Shown here piece after piece: positions 8,355-18,216 of a stretch of DNA of 35,004 nt. The notes beneath the pieces were generated by a model. That model did no database searches. It had not been told where the DNA came from and worked only from the letters and a program-made list of their open reading frames with translations. The translations under genes were made by a program, and so were the position numbers. Positions within the stretch are counted from its first letter, which is position 1, and each line of letters begins with the position of its first letter. The stretch spans positions 1 to 35,004 of the forward strand of contig JAGFNK010000539.1 of assembly GCA_025769875.1 (NCBI GenBank), written 5' to 3'. The stretch comes from Russula earlei (taxonomy: Eukaryota; Basidiomycota; Agaricomycetes; Russulales; Russulaceae).

Positions 8355-9345
8355 ACAGATTGGCTATGACACCACAACCCAGATATCAATTGGGCAAATG
8401 ATACAATCACACTGAGGAACTGCCCCCGAACCTGCCTTACCACACACCCAAGCATAACCATTGCATCTGCATCTGGAACGCGGAATTACCAAATACAAGC
8501 ACTTACTTTCCCTGAAGAAGAAGAACCTGAGTTTGCAAACGTTGCTGCACTAATCTTCCCAGATACTGAAGGATTATTGAACCCATGTGTTGATGAACAA
8601 ATCCACGATGCATTTAGACCAATAACAATCAGCATAAGAGCCAAATCAACCACAGCTACCAAGCTAGCCCATGCAGAGACACCCCCCAAGACATTAGACG
8701 AACTTATCCCTGCCCAATTCTTAAAATGGCAAAAGGTTTTTGATGAACAAGCTTCCCAACACCTTCCTGCTCACAAACCATGGGACCATGCAATCAATCT
8801 GAAACCAGGGATCGCCTGACACAATTCTGGTATCTATTGACTTACTCCCAAAGAACTACAAGCCTTAAAAGAATACCTAGATGAACACTTGGAAAGAGGC
8901 ACTATCCAACCATCAAAAGCAGCTATTGCCAGTCCATTCTTCTTTGTAGAAAAGAAAGGAGGAAATCTACAACCAGTACAAGACTACAGAGCCCTGAACA
9001 CAGCAACTGTCAAAGACGCATATCCATTACCTTTGATTCCTGAATTAATTGACAAACTCCAAGGAGCCCAATACTTTACCAAGTTTGACGTACGATGGGG
9101 ATACAACAATATCTGCCTAAGAGAGGGTGATGAACACCTTGCAGCATTCAAGACACCATTAGGACTCTTTGAACCTTTGATAATGACATTTGGTCTCTGC
9201 AATGCCCCAGCCACTTTCCAATGCTTTATGAACACCATCCTAGCGGAATACATTGCCACTGAACGAGTGGTCGTTTATCTAGATGATATACTAATCATGG
9301 CGCAAACCTTGAACGAACTAGATGACTGGACACACAAGGTCCTAA
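8355..9345 (+). pseudogene. Pol of element A: protease end, linker and RT N-terminal part
   Basis: In frame, the region runs from TDWL through a linker (ALTFPEEEEPEF) to the RT: LIPAQFLKWQKVFDEQAS, HAINLKP, LTPKELQALKEYLDEHLERG, SPFFFVEKKGG, QDYRALN, FTKFDVRWGYNNI (first catalytic Asp), [11 protein letters not shown], and YLDDIL at 9276-9293 with both catalytic Asp codons intact. RT copies element RNA into DNA inside the particle. TGA codons occur near 8367, 8817 and 8847 (CGA positions by comparison with C, e.g. IYRLTPKEL). The gene is cut after HKVL by element D and resumes at 18217 with KTLQDHDLYLKP. Confidence 0.88.
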
Positions 9346-9953
9346 TGTTGTAATCTAACCCCTTGTCGGTTCGTCCATAATCTCTTCCATTGTTGTTCTC
9401 TCTTGTCACCCTTGTTCCCTTGGTTACCGTTTCATCCCTTGATGCTGATGGTCACTTATTGTGTTTCACTTATTGTGTTTCACTTATTGTGTTTCACCCA
9501 TTATCGAGTTGCTTTTGCTATTGATTCATCTTTATCTATTGTTCTGCTTATGGTACTGTACAGCCTCGCTACATACAGTATTTAAGCGCCTGTAGAAGCT
9601 GGGGAATGCCCCAAGCTTAGCTTTGTCCCATTTCCTGTCGCATCCCTTGCCCTGTACACTCTCTCAATCACAACTCGATTGTGCTGGCCTACACTCTGCT
9701 TGACCTGAGCACACCTCAAGGAACCCTTGTGTTCCTCTTCCTCCTCTGCCTCTCTCTCATTGTCCTCCTCTCCTGTGAAACCAGGAGATCGACTCTGTCT
9801 GCAGACTGAGTCATTGTCTAACTCAGCCTTGAGACGCTAAACCTTTGATCCGGTCTCTTTGAGCCGGCCCCCACTGAACCCTTGAACCAAGTCACAGGGA
9901 CTTGGCCCCACTGAACCTTGAGCTAACGCTCTTACGGCCGCGATGCCATAACA
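9346..9953 (+). repeat. LTR D, 5' copy
   Basis: TGTTGTAATC...CATAACA. Contains TATTTAA at 9579-9585 and, 34 bases after its start, AAGCTTAGCTT at 9613-9623, the predicted RNA 5' end and self-primer. The 14-bp unit near 9460-9505 is present in three copies here and two in the 3' LTR. No gene within. Confidence 0.93.
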
Positions 9954-9954
9954 C

Positions 9955-9965
9955 AAGCTAAGCTT
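9955..9965 (+). promoter_or_regulatory. Primer-binding site of element D (self-primer type)
   Basis: AAGCTAAGCTT starts one base after the LTR and is the exact 11-nt reverse complement of AAGCTTAGCTT at 9613-9623, about 34 bases past the start of the TATA-like box. Same logic as in A and C but with an unrelated sequence, which supports a real self-priming mechanism rather than shared ancestry of the motif. Confidence 0.65.
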
Positions 9966-9977
9966 TCCTACTCCATT

Positions 9978-12063
9978 TTGGAGATCAACCTTGAACTACC
10001 ATCAAACCATTGGGTCCGCGTCCAACCCAGACCATCCCCAGACCTTCCTGAACACGTTGTAGGAACTGCCACTTGGGACAGTTTTCACACCTTTCTTTGC
10101 TACATCACCATCGAAAACAATGAAGAACTACCAGTCGAATTCATCAACAATCGTTGGTTTGAACTATGACTTAGAAGAGGACAACTCTACACTCACCTAG
10201 ACCTAGAACTCCTCAGAAACAGCCTTGGATTAGGCTACTGGAGGGAAAATGACCCTCTCTACGAACCACCATCAGAATCAGAAGCCTCTTCTACAGAAGG
10301 CAACCCCCCTGAACCAGAAAACACTGTCGAAACTCAGACACCCTTCGAATCCCCTGCTTTAGAACCAGAGGACCCCCTTGGAAACCAGGAACCCATTGAA
10401 ACCCTAGAAATTGAACCACAGAACCCCCTGAACCTAATATGGCAGCCCAACCCCAAGTCGCTGTACACCCCCAGATGGCCGCTCAGGCCCCTCAGATGGC
10501 TGCCCAGGCCCCCCCAGCCGTCGTTCCACCCCCCCCAAGCAGCTGCTCCAGCACCACAAGGCACTAATGGGTCCCTCAGTGGCAAAGAACCCACCACCTT
10601 CACAGGGGAGAGGAACAAAACTAAATGATTCATCATGGAATTTAACTTGTACTGGGGCCTTAATGATGACAAAGCAGTTATGATTTCCCCTTTCAAACGA
10701 ACAATGCTAGCTCTCTCCTATGTTCAAGGAGAAAAGGTCGAAGAATGGGTCAATTCGCAGGCAACTGCACTCAGGGATAAAGTAAACAGGGCCCAAAACC
10801 CCATTAACAGAATGGACAAAGTACTATGGAACAACTTCGTCACAGACTTTACGTTCAAATTCACCAACACTGCGGAGAAAGAAGATGCCCAAGCAGCTCT
10901 TGCCAAACACATGTTAAGATCCAACAGATCTTAGTACCAACTCTTTTAGTGAAAGAGTTGCTTGATATAGTTCAAGCACTAGACTTCAAACCCTTTGATA
11001 TTATCTCAGGAAGATTAGATGTAGAAAAGAGAGGGGCCTCTTTCACTTGGAGTCTGCACTTAGAATGTTTGTTTAGATCGATAGACAAGATGATTATCTT
11101 GTTTGGAATGTAAAAGTGTAAGTCGAGCGTAAGGCTCGACTTCTTGGTACTATCCAGTATTTATACGATATCTCAATAACTACTGATCCGATTCATATGA
11201 AACTTGGGGTGCACATAGCTGAGAACCAGTAGTATCCACATACAGAGAGCGCAATCCGAGAATGTTAAGAATGACTCACGCATGAGTCATTCTTTCCTAG
11301 TATCAGTCAGCAATCAGTAAGCAATCAGTCATCAATTGGTAAGCCAGGCCTAGTATCAGTCAGCAATCAGTAAGCAGACATGTCAGCAATCAGTAAGCAA
11401 TCAGTCATCAATTGGTAAGCCAGATCCATAAGCAGACATATGAGCAATCATGGTTGAGTCATTGAACAGGTGACAGTCAAAGAACATGAGAATCCTAACA
11501 ACACACGATGAAGGAGTCCCTAGACAATTACATCTCCACCTTCGAGCAGCTTCTGAACAAAACAGGATGGCCAGAAACAGACGTCATCACCATTGAAAGC
11601 TTCAAAAATGGCCTTAAAATCAGACTCTACCATGCAATTCTAAACAGAGATGTCTGGCCCACCACTCTCCAAGAATGGAAGGAGGAGGCCAGAAGACAAC
11701 ACCGACGTTTCATCACCATCAGGGAAAAGCTCAAAGGGAAAACCACACACTCCCCCTCAGAACACAAACCCCATCACTATGCAAGTAGACACTGCCAAGT
11801 CCAATTTTAAGAAGCTCACTGAAGAAGAAAGAAAACAATTGGCAAAAGAAGGACGTTGCTTCCGTTGCAGGGAGAAGGGCCACCTTAGCCGGGAATGTCC
11901 TAAAAATATGGCCCCCACCACTTCTAAAGCCCGAATCACTGAATCAACCCCAGAACCATCTAAGGAAGAAGAACCAGCTTCCATGGTAGCACGCATGAAA
12001 ACCCTACCAGCCGAGGAACGAGCCAAAATCTGGGATCTCATCCTCAAAGAGGATTTTCTCTAG
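9978..12063 (+). pseudogene. Gag of element D
   Basis: The frame opens near 9978 (TTG where an ATG might have been) and ends TAG at 12061-12063. It has an acidic/Pro-rich N-terminal part (TGA at 10167; two compensating indels in C-runs near 10460-10545), then the capsid: GKEPTTFTGERNKTK, FIMEFNLYWGLND, ERVEEW-like KVEEWVNSQA, interrupted by solo LTR E' (10912-11500), then STFEQLLNKTGWPE, KNGLKIRLYHAIL, WPTTLQEWKEEARR. A one-base shift near 11745 precedes the zinc knuckle CFRCREKGHLSREC (about 11860-11901). The tail LPAEERAKIWDLILKEDF is typical of Agaricomycete Gypsy Gag. Role: particle assembly and RNA packaging. TGA at 10626 is another likely CGA lesion. Confidence 0.85.
10912..11500 (-). 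repeat. Solo LTR E' (reversed) in gag of element D
   Basis: On the plus strand it reads TGTTAAGATC...GAATCCTAACA, the reverse of LTR E at 7822-8349. TSD ACACA at 10907-10911 and 11501-11505; removal restores AKHTMKESL in frame. Its minus-strand TATA lies near 11158-11166 and the 9-bp stem (AAGTCGAGC/GCTCGACTT) at 11120-11142 is perfect here. It is longer than E because a 40-bp unit (CAGCAATCAGTAAGC...) is repeated at 11308-11347 and 11384-11423. A double TGACTCA/TGAGTCA (AP-1-like) palindrome lies near 11270-11292. Confidence 0.93.
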
Positions 12064-12500
12064 GCCAAAGTGCAACAGTCGGCACAGAGGCCCAAATAGA
12101 TACCATTGTCAACCATAAAGAAAACTCAATGAAAGTTCCTTTTATGCTAACAACCAATGGAAAGACTGGACAAGTGCTCCTTGACAGTGGAGCAACAGAA
12201 ACTTTCATCAGTCAAGGAATTGTGGAAAAATTACAAATCCCACTCCAAACCCTCAGAACCCCCAGACCCATCATTAATGTAGATGGTACCAATAACCAAG
12301 GAGGAGCACTAACCCATTATGCTCATATGGCCGTACGGCATGGCCCCACCACACGACTTCTCACCTTCTACGTCACAAATTTGGGAGAAGATAGAATGAT
12401 CCTCGGCTATCCCTTCCTAAAAACAATTAACCCCCTTGTCAACTGGAGCACTGGTCGTCTGAGAAACCACTTGGGAATCCTTCTCACCCCCGTCCCCTAA
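12060..12500 (+). CDS. Aspartic protease of element D
   Basis: The open frame is -1 relative to Gag and overlaps its stop. It encodes FMLTTNGKTGQVLLDSGATE, the DSGAT active-site loop of Ty3/Gypsy retropepsin, then PIINVDGTNNQGG and FYVTNLGEDRMILGYPFL, followed by NPLVNWS. The usual start ATG at 12129 is only internal; expression is expected by a -1 shift at GATTTTC (12053-12059). It ends at TAA 12498-12500, apparently a frame error, since RT continues in another frame. The domain itself is intact in length and active residues. Confidence 0.82.
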   Translation, partial: LGQSATVGTEAQIDTIVNHKENSMKVPFMLTTNGKTGQVLLDSGATETFISQGIVEKLQIPLQTLRTPRPIINVDGTNNQGGALTHYAHMAVRHGPTTRLLTFYVTNLGEDRMILGYPFLKTINPLVNWSTGRLRNHLGILLTPVP

Positions 12501-13980
12501 CCAAACCACCAAGAATCCGGATCGCACAAATAAGAACAACCACCATTCCCCCTGAATACTTATGACATCAGAAAGTCTTCTCAGAAGAAGCAGCCAAACG
12601 ACTCCCACCCAGTCGGGGAGAACTCGACTTTAGAATCACCCTGAAACCTGATGCCCCCAAATTCCTTGATTGCCAAACTTACCCACTCCCCCAGAGTGAG
12701 AAACAAGAGTTATCAAGACAAATACAAGAGGATCTAGCTAAGGGTTCCATCAAAGATGGCATTTTGGATTTTGTATCCCCTGTCTTCTGTTGAAAATAGA
12801 CACAGTATGTGTGATTAGATAGCAGCAGATGATAAGATCGCAGGCAGATCTATCAGACAATAGTTCAGTTTGGTTGACACAAAACTGATATAAATAATGT
12901 ACCTATCAGACAATAGCTACAACGTGTCGTCAGTACTGTGAGATAAGATATCATAGTGTAAATACTCACATCAGTTTGGTTGACACAAAACTGAAGTGAT
13001 CTACGTACTTTGTGGTGTTCTTAAGTACCTGAGACCACCACTAGATGCAGTACAGTTAACTACCATCATGGATCACTAAGTAAGTCCGAGGATCAGTTGT
13101 GAGTAGCTACCAATTGTCCTAAATCACTCTATCAGTGTAACTAATGTGTGCTGCAGTGTATGAGCTGAGCCGGTGATGCCTGGTCCGGGTGATCCGACAC
13201 GTCAACGCATCTGAGTTGTGATCATATCACAACACACCTGAGACTCTGGGCAGTGCAGATCTCAACATCTTCTTTGTTCAAAAAAAGGATGGCACCGCCC
13301 CACAAATGGTAGTTGACTACCAAAAGCTTAATAATGCCACAGTCCCTGATTACCACACCTTACCCAACATGGAAGAACAATTGCACTGACTAAGGGGCAA
13401 AACCACCTTCAGTAAATTTGACGTCCAAGCTGGCTACAATAACATTCTGATCCACCCTGAAGACCGACACAAAGGTGCCTTTAAAACCCAATTTGGTACC
13501 TTCATCCCCATGGTAATGGGCTTCGGCTTTACCAATGCCCCAGCCGCCTTCCAATGAGCAATGAACCACACCCTCCGACCCTGGCTTCTAAAATACCCAG
13601 AAAACACCTGCAACTACCTAGATGATGTGGCAATAGCCACAGGGGCGGGAGAAGAGCTCCTTCACCAACAAATTACACACGAGTTCCTTGACCTACTCGA
13701 AAAGGACTCCTATTTCCTGAAGGCATCAAAATGTGCCTTTGAACAACACGAAATTGATTTTTTGGGTTTCCGGATCAACCAAGGAACCCTCAAAATCGAC
13801 CCAGTCAAAATGGACAGTCTCAAGAACTGGCTGAGGCCCCCCAATAATCTGAAACAGGTACAACAAATCATGGGCGCCCTCAATTACCAACGACCATTTA
13901 TCCGAGACTTTGCAAAAATAGCTCGCCCCATTTTTTCCACGATCAAGAAAGGAACCCCCTTCCTCTGGACCCCCAGAAGC
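12501..13980 (+). pseudogene. Reverse transcriptase of element D
   Basis: Segments: VFSEEAAKRLPPSRGELDF, DLAKGSIKDGILDFVSPVFF, then solo LTR B (12788-13267), then FVQKKDGTAPQMVVDYQKLN, FSKFDVQAGYNNI (first Asp), FGFTNAPAAFQ, and YLDDVAI with the two Asp codons at 13621-13626. Thumb: KCAFEQHEIDFLGFRI, RPPNNLKQVQQIMGALNYQR. It converts element RNA to DNA. TGA codons near 12563, 13388 and 13557 (FQ-x-AMN) sit where Arg or similar is usual. A one-base shift near 13975 precedes RNase H. It is clearly a different lineage from A/C (SPVFFVQKKDG versus SPFFFVEKKGG). Confidence 0.87.
12788..13267 (+). repeat. Solo LTR B (second copy) in RT of element D
   Basis: TGTTGAAAAT...GATCTCAACA, 480 bp, TSD TCTTC at 12783-12787 and 13268-13272. 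Removal restores the coding join SPVFFVQKK. TATAAATA at 12889-12896. Compared with the copy at 2168-2646 the long hairpin arms are partly decayed. Confidence 0.93.
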
Positions 13981-14422
13981 AACCACAGCCCTGGAAACCC
14001 TGATATCAGCAATCTGCGATGACCCGGAACTATACACTGCCAACCCTGACCTCCCATACGAATTAGAAACTGATGCTTCACAATTTGCCACTGGAGCAAT
14101 TCTGTTTCAGAAAGACCCAAGAGGAAAAAGGAAAATGATTGGCAACATGTCACATGTGTTCAACAAAGCAGAAAGGAACTATCCAATATGGGATAGGGAA
14201 TTCCTAGCCCTGATTCTAGCACTCCAACACTGGCGATACCTATTGGTTGGAACTAAACACCCCATCAAGATTTTTACAGACCATGCTAACCTGGCTCACT
14301 ATCGACTCCCTCATAAAATTAATTGAAGAATTGCAGGTTACATTTCCACACTGGCAGACTATCATTTTGAAATCCACCACAAACCCGGAACCTCCAATCG
14401 TGCAGATGCCCTCTCACAATGA
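13981..14422 (+). pseudogene. RNase H of element D
   Basis: Frame: EATTALETLISAICDDPELY, ELETDASQFATGAILFQKD (Asp of the catalytic DAS), MSHVFNKAERNYPIWDREFL (conserved E), LILALQHWRYLL, KIFTDHANLAHY (Asp in TDH) and GTSNRADALSQ. It removes the RNA strand after reverse transcription. Two TGA codons, 14324-14326 (in HKIN-x-RIAGY) and 14420-14422 (SQ-x-PD), both at places where Arg is common in this family (LSRRPD). From here to 17587 the Pol frame is continuous except for five stops in total. Confidence 0.85.
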
Positions 14423-15502
14423 CCTGACCACAATGACAGGTCAGGAGACAACCAGAACATCACAGCACTCCCTGACAAACTTTTCATTTGCACACTTCAC
14501 ACTGAAGACCTCTACACTCAAGTACTGACTGAACAAAGAAAAAGAAAATCAGATCCCCTCATGTGGAAGGTCAGACACGGTCTTCAAGAAGAAGAAGATG
14601 CACTATTCAAAGATGGGAAATTGGTGGTGCCATATCAAGAACCCCTCCTACGGAAGATTTTACATATCTACCACAACAGTATCCTCGGTGGACACACAGG
14701 AAATGCCCGAACCCTATATTCAATTCAAGAATCCTTCTGGTGGCCAAAAATGGCCTACTTCATCAGGGACTACATTTGAGGCTGTGCCATCTGTCAAGCC
14801 AACAAATCTTCCACACACCCAACTCATCCCCCAATTTACCCGATTCCCCCTGAGTTTCAGAAACCATTTCAAACCATAGCAATCGACTGGATCATTGACC
14901 TTCCGTTATCAGAAGAATACAACACTATTATGACCATCACTGACCACGACTCTACCAAAGTGGCAATATTCATACCATGTCATAAAGATATGGGGACCCT
15001 GGCAATGGCCAAATTATTCTTACGACATGCCTTCCCTTGGACTGGAGTCCCTTCCAAGATCATCTCCGATTGTGACCCTCGATTTACCTCTGACCTATTC
15101 AGAGAAGTCTCTCGGATTCTAGGGATCAACCAGAACCTGAGCACCACCTATCACCCCCAAACTGATGGACAATCTGAACGAACCAACCAAACTCTAGAAA
15201 TGTATCTCCGCATTTACATGGGAGAAAAACAAGAAGAATGGGCACACTGGCTCCCCATAGCTCAGTACCATTTCAACGCCCACAAATCCACCACCACCAA
15301 AAAAACCCCATACGAACTCCTCATAGGCTTTAACCCACAAGGACTTGGCACCCAGCTCAAATCCAAATTTCCTGGGATCCAAGAACGACTCCAGGCATTG
15401 AAAGACATGAGGGAATCGGCACAAGAAACAATGAGGAAAACACAAGACAACTGGATTTAAGAAACCAAATTCAAGGGTTTCGAAGAAGGACAAAAGGTTT
15501 GG
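14423..15502 (+). pseudogene. Integrase of element D
   Basis: N-terminal HHCC zinc domain: HNSILGGHTGNAR ... WWPKMAYFIRDYI-x-GCAICQANK, with TGA at 14777-14779 just before the CxxC. Core: AIDWIIDLP (first Asp), SKIISDCDPRF (second Asp), YHPQTDGQSERTNQTLEMYL (Glu), i.e. the DDE triad. Then FNAHKSTTTKKTPYELLIGF, typical of Ty3/Gypsy. TAA at 15458-15460 (CAA to TAA fits a C-to-T change). The enzyme inserts the DNA copy and makes the 5-bp TSDs seen throughout. The same frame continues into the C-terminal domain and chromodomain. Confidence 0.87.
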
Positions 15503-15907
15503 TTGGAGGGTACTAACTTAAAGACTCCCCATCAGTTTCATAAGTTCCACCCCAAACGGTTCGGACCTTTTATCATTACCAAAAGAATCTCCCACGTTGC
15601 CTATCAACTACAACTTCCTCCCCAATGGAACATCCACAACGTGTTCCATGCCTCCCTCTTATCTCCAGTCACAGAGACAACTGAACACGGACCAAATTTT
15701 CCTGAATCACCACCTGACCTTATCTCGGGAGAATACGAAGTTGAAAAAATCACCACTCAACATATCCACAGGGGTCGCCTTCAGTACAGGGTCCGATGGA
15801 AAGGGTACTCCGCAGCAGAAGACACGTGGGAGCCACTTTCAAACCTTAAAAATTCTCAAGACGCTATCACCATGTTTCACTTACAACAACCCACCAAACT
15901 CTGTACT
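15503..15907 (+). CDS. Integrase C-terminal domain and chromodomain of element D
   Basis: Contains VWLEGTNL-like KVWLEGTNLKTPHQ upstream, RFGPFIITKRIS and QLPPQWNIHNVFHASLL (GPF/Y-type module), then the chromodomain: GEYEVEKITTQHIHRGRLQY, RVRWKGYSAAEDTWEPLSNL, with the aromatic and WKGY/TWEP residues that form the methyl-lysine pocket in HP1-like domains. In fungi such chromodomains guide integration to H3K9-methylated chromatin, which fits the nested pattern here (inference). No stop separates it from the downstream extension. Confidence 0.85.
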
Positions 15908-17587
15908 ATGTCAACCACTGACTCTGATCCTGCAGAATCCCATCATTCAAACAAAACCTTAGACAACCTGGAACATCAGTTTCAGGGACTTATGATACAA
16001 CAATGTACCTTACTCCCCCGAATCAATTCACATAACCCCCCTTCCTACTCAGTCAATGACCCCACTATTCCTGACCGCAGGTACACTATTTTTGATATGG
16101 CCACCAGGGAACAACTTTTTTCTGGAATTCTCTCCCCTGGTGACTTCTGCGGCTTTCAACTTCTCATGATGGACCCCCGTTTTTCAGAGTTTCATTTATC
16201 CGTATGAAGAGCAGTACTTACAGATTTGGTATGGAACCATATCATACGCTCAGCCTCCATAAATACCCCCACCCCTTCCGAGTGGTCAGTGTGGCACCAC
16301 GAACACGCTACTTCTGCTTACAATACTCCCATGTCATCCCCCGCTTCTAACTCTTCCCCCCTACCTATTCTGACTCCTTCCCCCACCATCAAACAAGAGC
16401 CCCTCTTGCCTGAAGTCATCCAACACATCATTGACCAGCGCACCCTCATCGTCCCAGATGAAGCAGAACTTCAGGACCTCACTGCCACCCTCAATCCGCT
16501 CGCCATTTGCGAAGGGACCCCTTTGCCCACCCCAACCGAAGCAGACCCTACTCACCCTGCCCCCCCTTGGTTTGTTTACGAACCTTACATGCATGTTCCT
16601 CCTTTCTATATTAACGTTAATGGGCGGAAACGCCTTCTACCATACTTACACGTTGCTCTATACAATGGCGAACCTATGCTTCTAGGAACTATGGGTCAAG
16701 GGGAGCCCACTTACGGAGAAAAGCTCATCGCTCGGCCTGTCGTCTCTGCCCCCCACCCTTCTGTGACTGCCTCTGACCTCTGCCTCCTAATTGAGGACCA
16801 TCCTTTCCACTTTGATGCCACTCAAGCTCTCGAGAACCTTCACAACCCTGGTGCCCTCGCAGACGTCTACCACCTCCGTACCAGCTCATTTCAGCTAAAA
16901 ATCTTAGAGGGCAAACGTGCATCTATCCAAGGAGCCTTAAGTGTTCTGCAGGGACAACTGGCTGATCGACTTCACGAGATCCAGGCTCACACCAAAGAAA
17001 CCACCGCCATCTGTGCCTGCCTTCGCGCCAACAACACTTCCGTCCGAGTTCGTCATCAGCTTGACAACCTCATGACCGACAGAGGCCTCACTCGTGATAC
17101 CGGGCCATACTACTCACTAACAGGGAGCTACGACAGAATCGAAGAATCAAAGGAACTACCCACCTCTCCTTCTTCCTCACTACCCATCCATCCCCCTCTC
17201 TCCCTAACCCCCCCTCTCGAGTACCTCCCTCGTGTTGTTGACCAGTCTCAAAATGATGCCCCCATGGGGTCACCTTCCCACTTCCCTCAAATGTTCTCTG
17301 ACAACGCTAGCACCCCAAACACCCCTCTCACTCCCGCACATATGACTAAAGCGCAGTGTCATCAACTCCAGAAGCGACAACATGTCTGCAAACATTGTAA
17401 CACCAGAGGGCACTGGAACAAAGACTGTAACAGGCCCCACACCAACTGTAGTGGTCAAGTGGATTGTATTCTTAGGAGGACTCACCAAAGCTACAGAGGC
17501 TTCTGTCCCAGGGCAATGGGACCCCAGAGCACGTGGCCAGAAGTCGAGGGCAATGAACTCCGTGAGTCAGGCCCTGAGACCAATTAG
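15908..17587 (+). pseudogene. Pol C-terminal extension / 3' accessory ORF of element D
   Basis: About 560 codons in the same frame as Pol, starting at ATG 15908 (MSTTDSDPAESHH) if translated separately, with one TGA at 16205-16207 and a final TAG at 17585. I know no family. Seen: a segment ILSPGDFCGFQLL; a Ser/Pro/Thr-rich linker; a compact domain FYINVNGRKRLLPYLHVALY to VTASDLCLLIEDHPF; an amphipathic, probably coiled-coil stretch from LKILEGKRASIQ to RANNTS; a second linker; then the CCHC knuckle CKHCNTRGHWNKDC (17387-17428) with more Cys (NCSGQVDC). The DFC/DLC-L-L motif resembles LTPDNFCLLIPE in the Gag N-terminus of element C. A second, C-terminal nucleic-acid-binding protein of the element is the simplest guess. 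It is followed by PPT and LTR. Confidence 0.7.
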
Positions 17588-17600
17588 TTCGGAGAACTAA

Positions 17601-17617
17601 GCATGAGGGGGGCATGA
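17601..17617 (+). promoter_or_regulatory. Polypurine tract of element D
   Basis: GCATGAGGGGGGCATGA lies immediately before the 3' LTR at 17618. The G-rich purine run is the expected primer for plus-strand DNA. It differs from the A/C tract (AAAGAGGGGATG). Confidence 0.65.
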
Positions 17618-18211
17618 TGTTGTAATCTAACCCCTTGTCAGTACGTCCATAATCTCTTCCATTGTTGTTCTCTCTTGTCACCCTTGTTCCCTTGGTTACC
17701 GTTTCATCCCTTGATGCTGATGGTCACTTATTGTGTTTCACTTATTGTGTTTCACCCATTATCGAGTTACTTTTGCTATTGATTCATCTTTATCTATTGT
17801 TCTGCTTATGGTACTGTACAGCCTTGCTACATACAGTATTTAAGCACCTGTAGAAGCTGGGGAATGCCCCAAGCTTAGCTTTGTCCCATTTCCTGTCACA
17901 TCCCTTGCCCTGTACACTCTCTCAATCACAACTCGATTGTGCTGGCCTACACTCTGCTTGACCTGAGCACACCTCAAGGAACCCTTGTGTTCCTCTTCCT
18001 CCTCTGCCTCTCTCTCATTGTCCTCCTCTCCTGTGAAACCAGGAGATCAACTCTGTCTGCAGACTAAGTCATTGTCTAACTCAGCCTTGAGACGCTAAAC
18101 CTTTGATCCAGTCTCTTTGAGCTGGCCCCCACTGAACCCTTGAACCAAGTCACTCGGACTTGGCCCCACTGAACCTTGAGCTAACGCTCTTACGGCCACG
18201 ACGCCGTAACA
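17618..18211 (+). repeat. LTR D, 3' copy
   Basis: 594 bp, TGTTGTAATC...GCCGTAACA, followed by TSD CCTAA. Matches the 5' LTR apart from scattered, mostly C/T or G/A, changes and one missing 14-bp unit. Open frames within it (e.g. near 17662) are LTR sequence. Confidence 0.93.
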
Positions 18212-18216
18212 CCTAA

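Larger units (their letters stand above)
9346..18211 (+). mobile_element. Element D: Ty3/Gypsy chromovirus inserted in RT of A
   Basis: Two LTRs starting TGTTGTAATC (9346-9953, 608 bp; 17618-18211, 594 bp) and TSD CCTAA at 9341-9345 and 18212-18216. Order: PBS, Gag, protease, RT, RNase H, integrase, chromodomain, then a long C-terminal extension with a CCHC knuckle, PPT, LTR. It has no ORF1-ORF3 block, unlike A and C. It is interrupted by solo LTR E' in gag and solo LTR B in RT. The LTRs differ mainly by a 14-bp tandem unit (CACTTATTGTGTTT) present once more in the 5' copy. Confidence 0.92.

Noticed and set aside
16226..17587. Host gene captured by element D
   Set aside because: It is in frame with Pol, ends before PPT and LTR, and has a retroelement-type CCHC knuckle. 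Capture cannot be excluded but nothing points to it.
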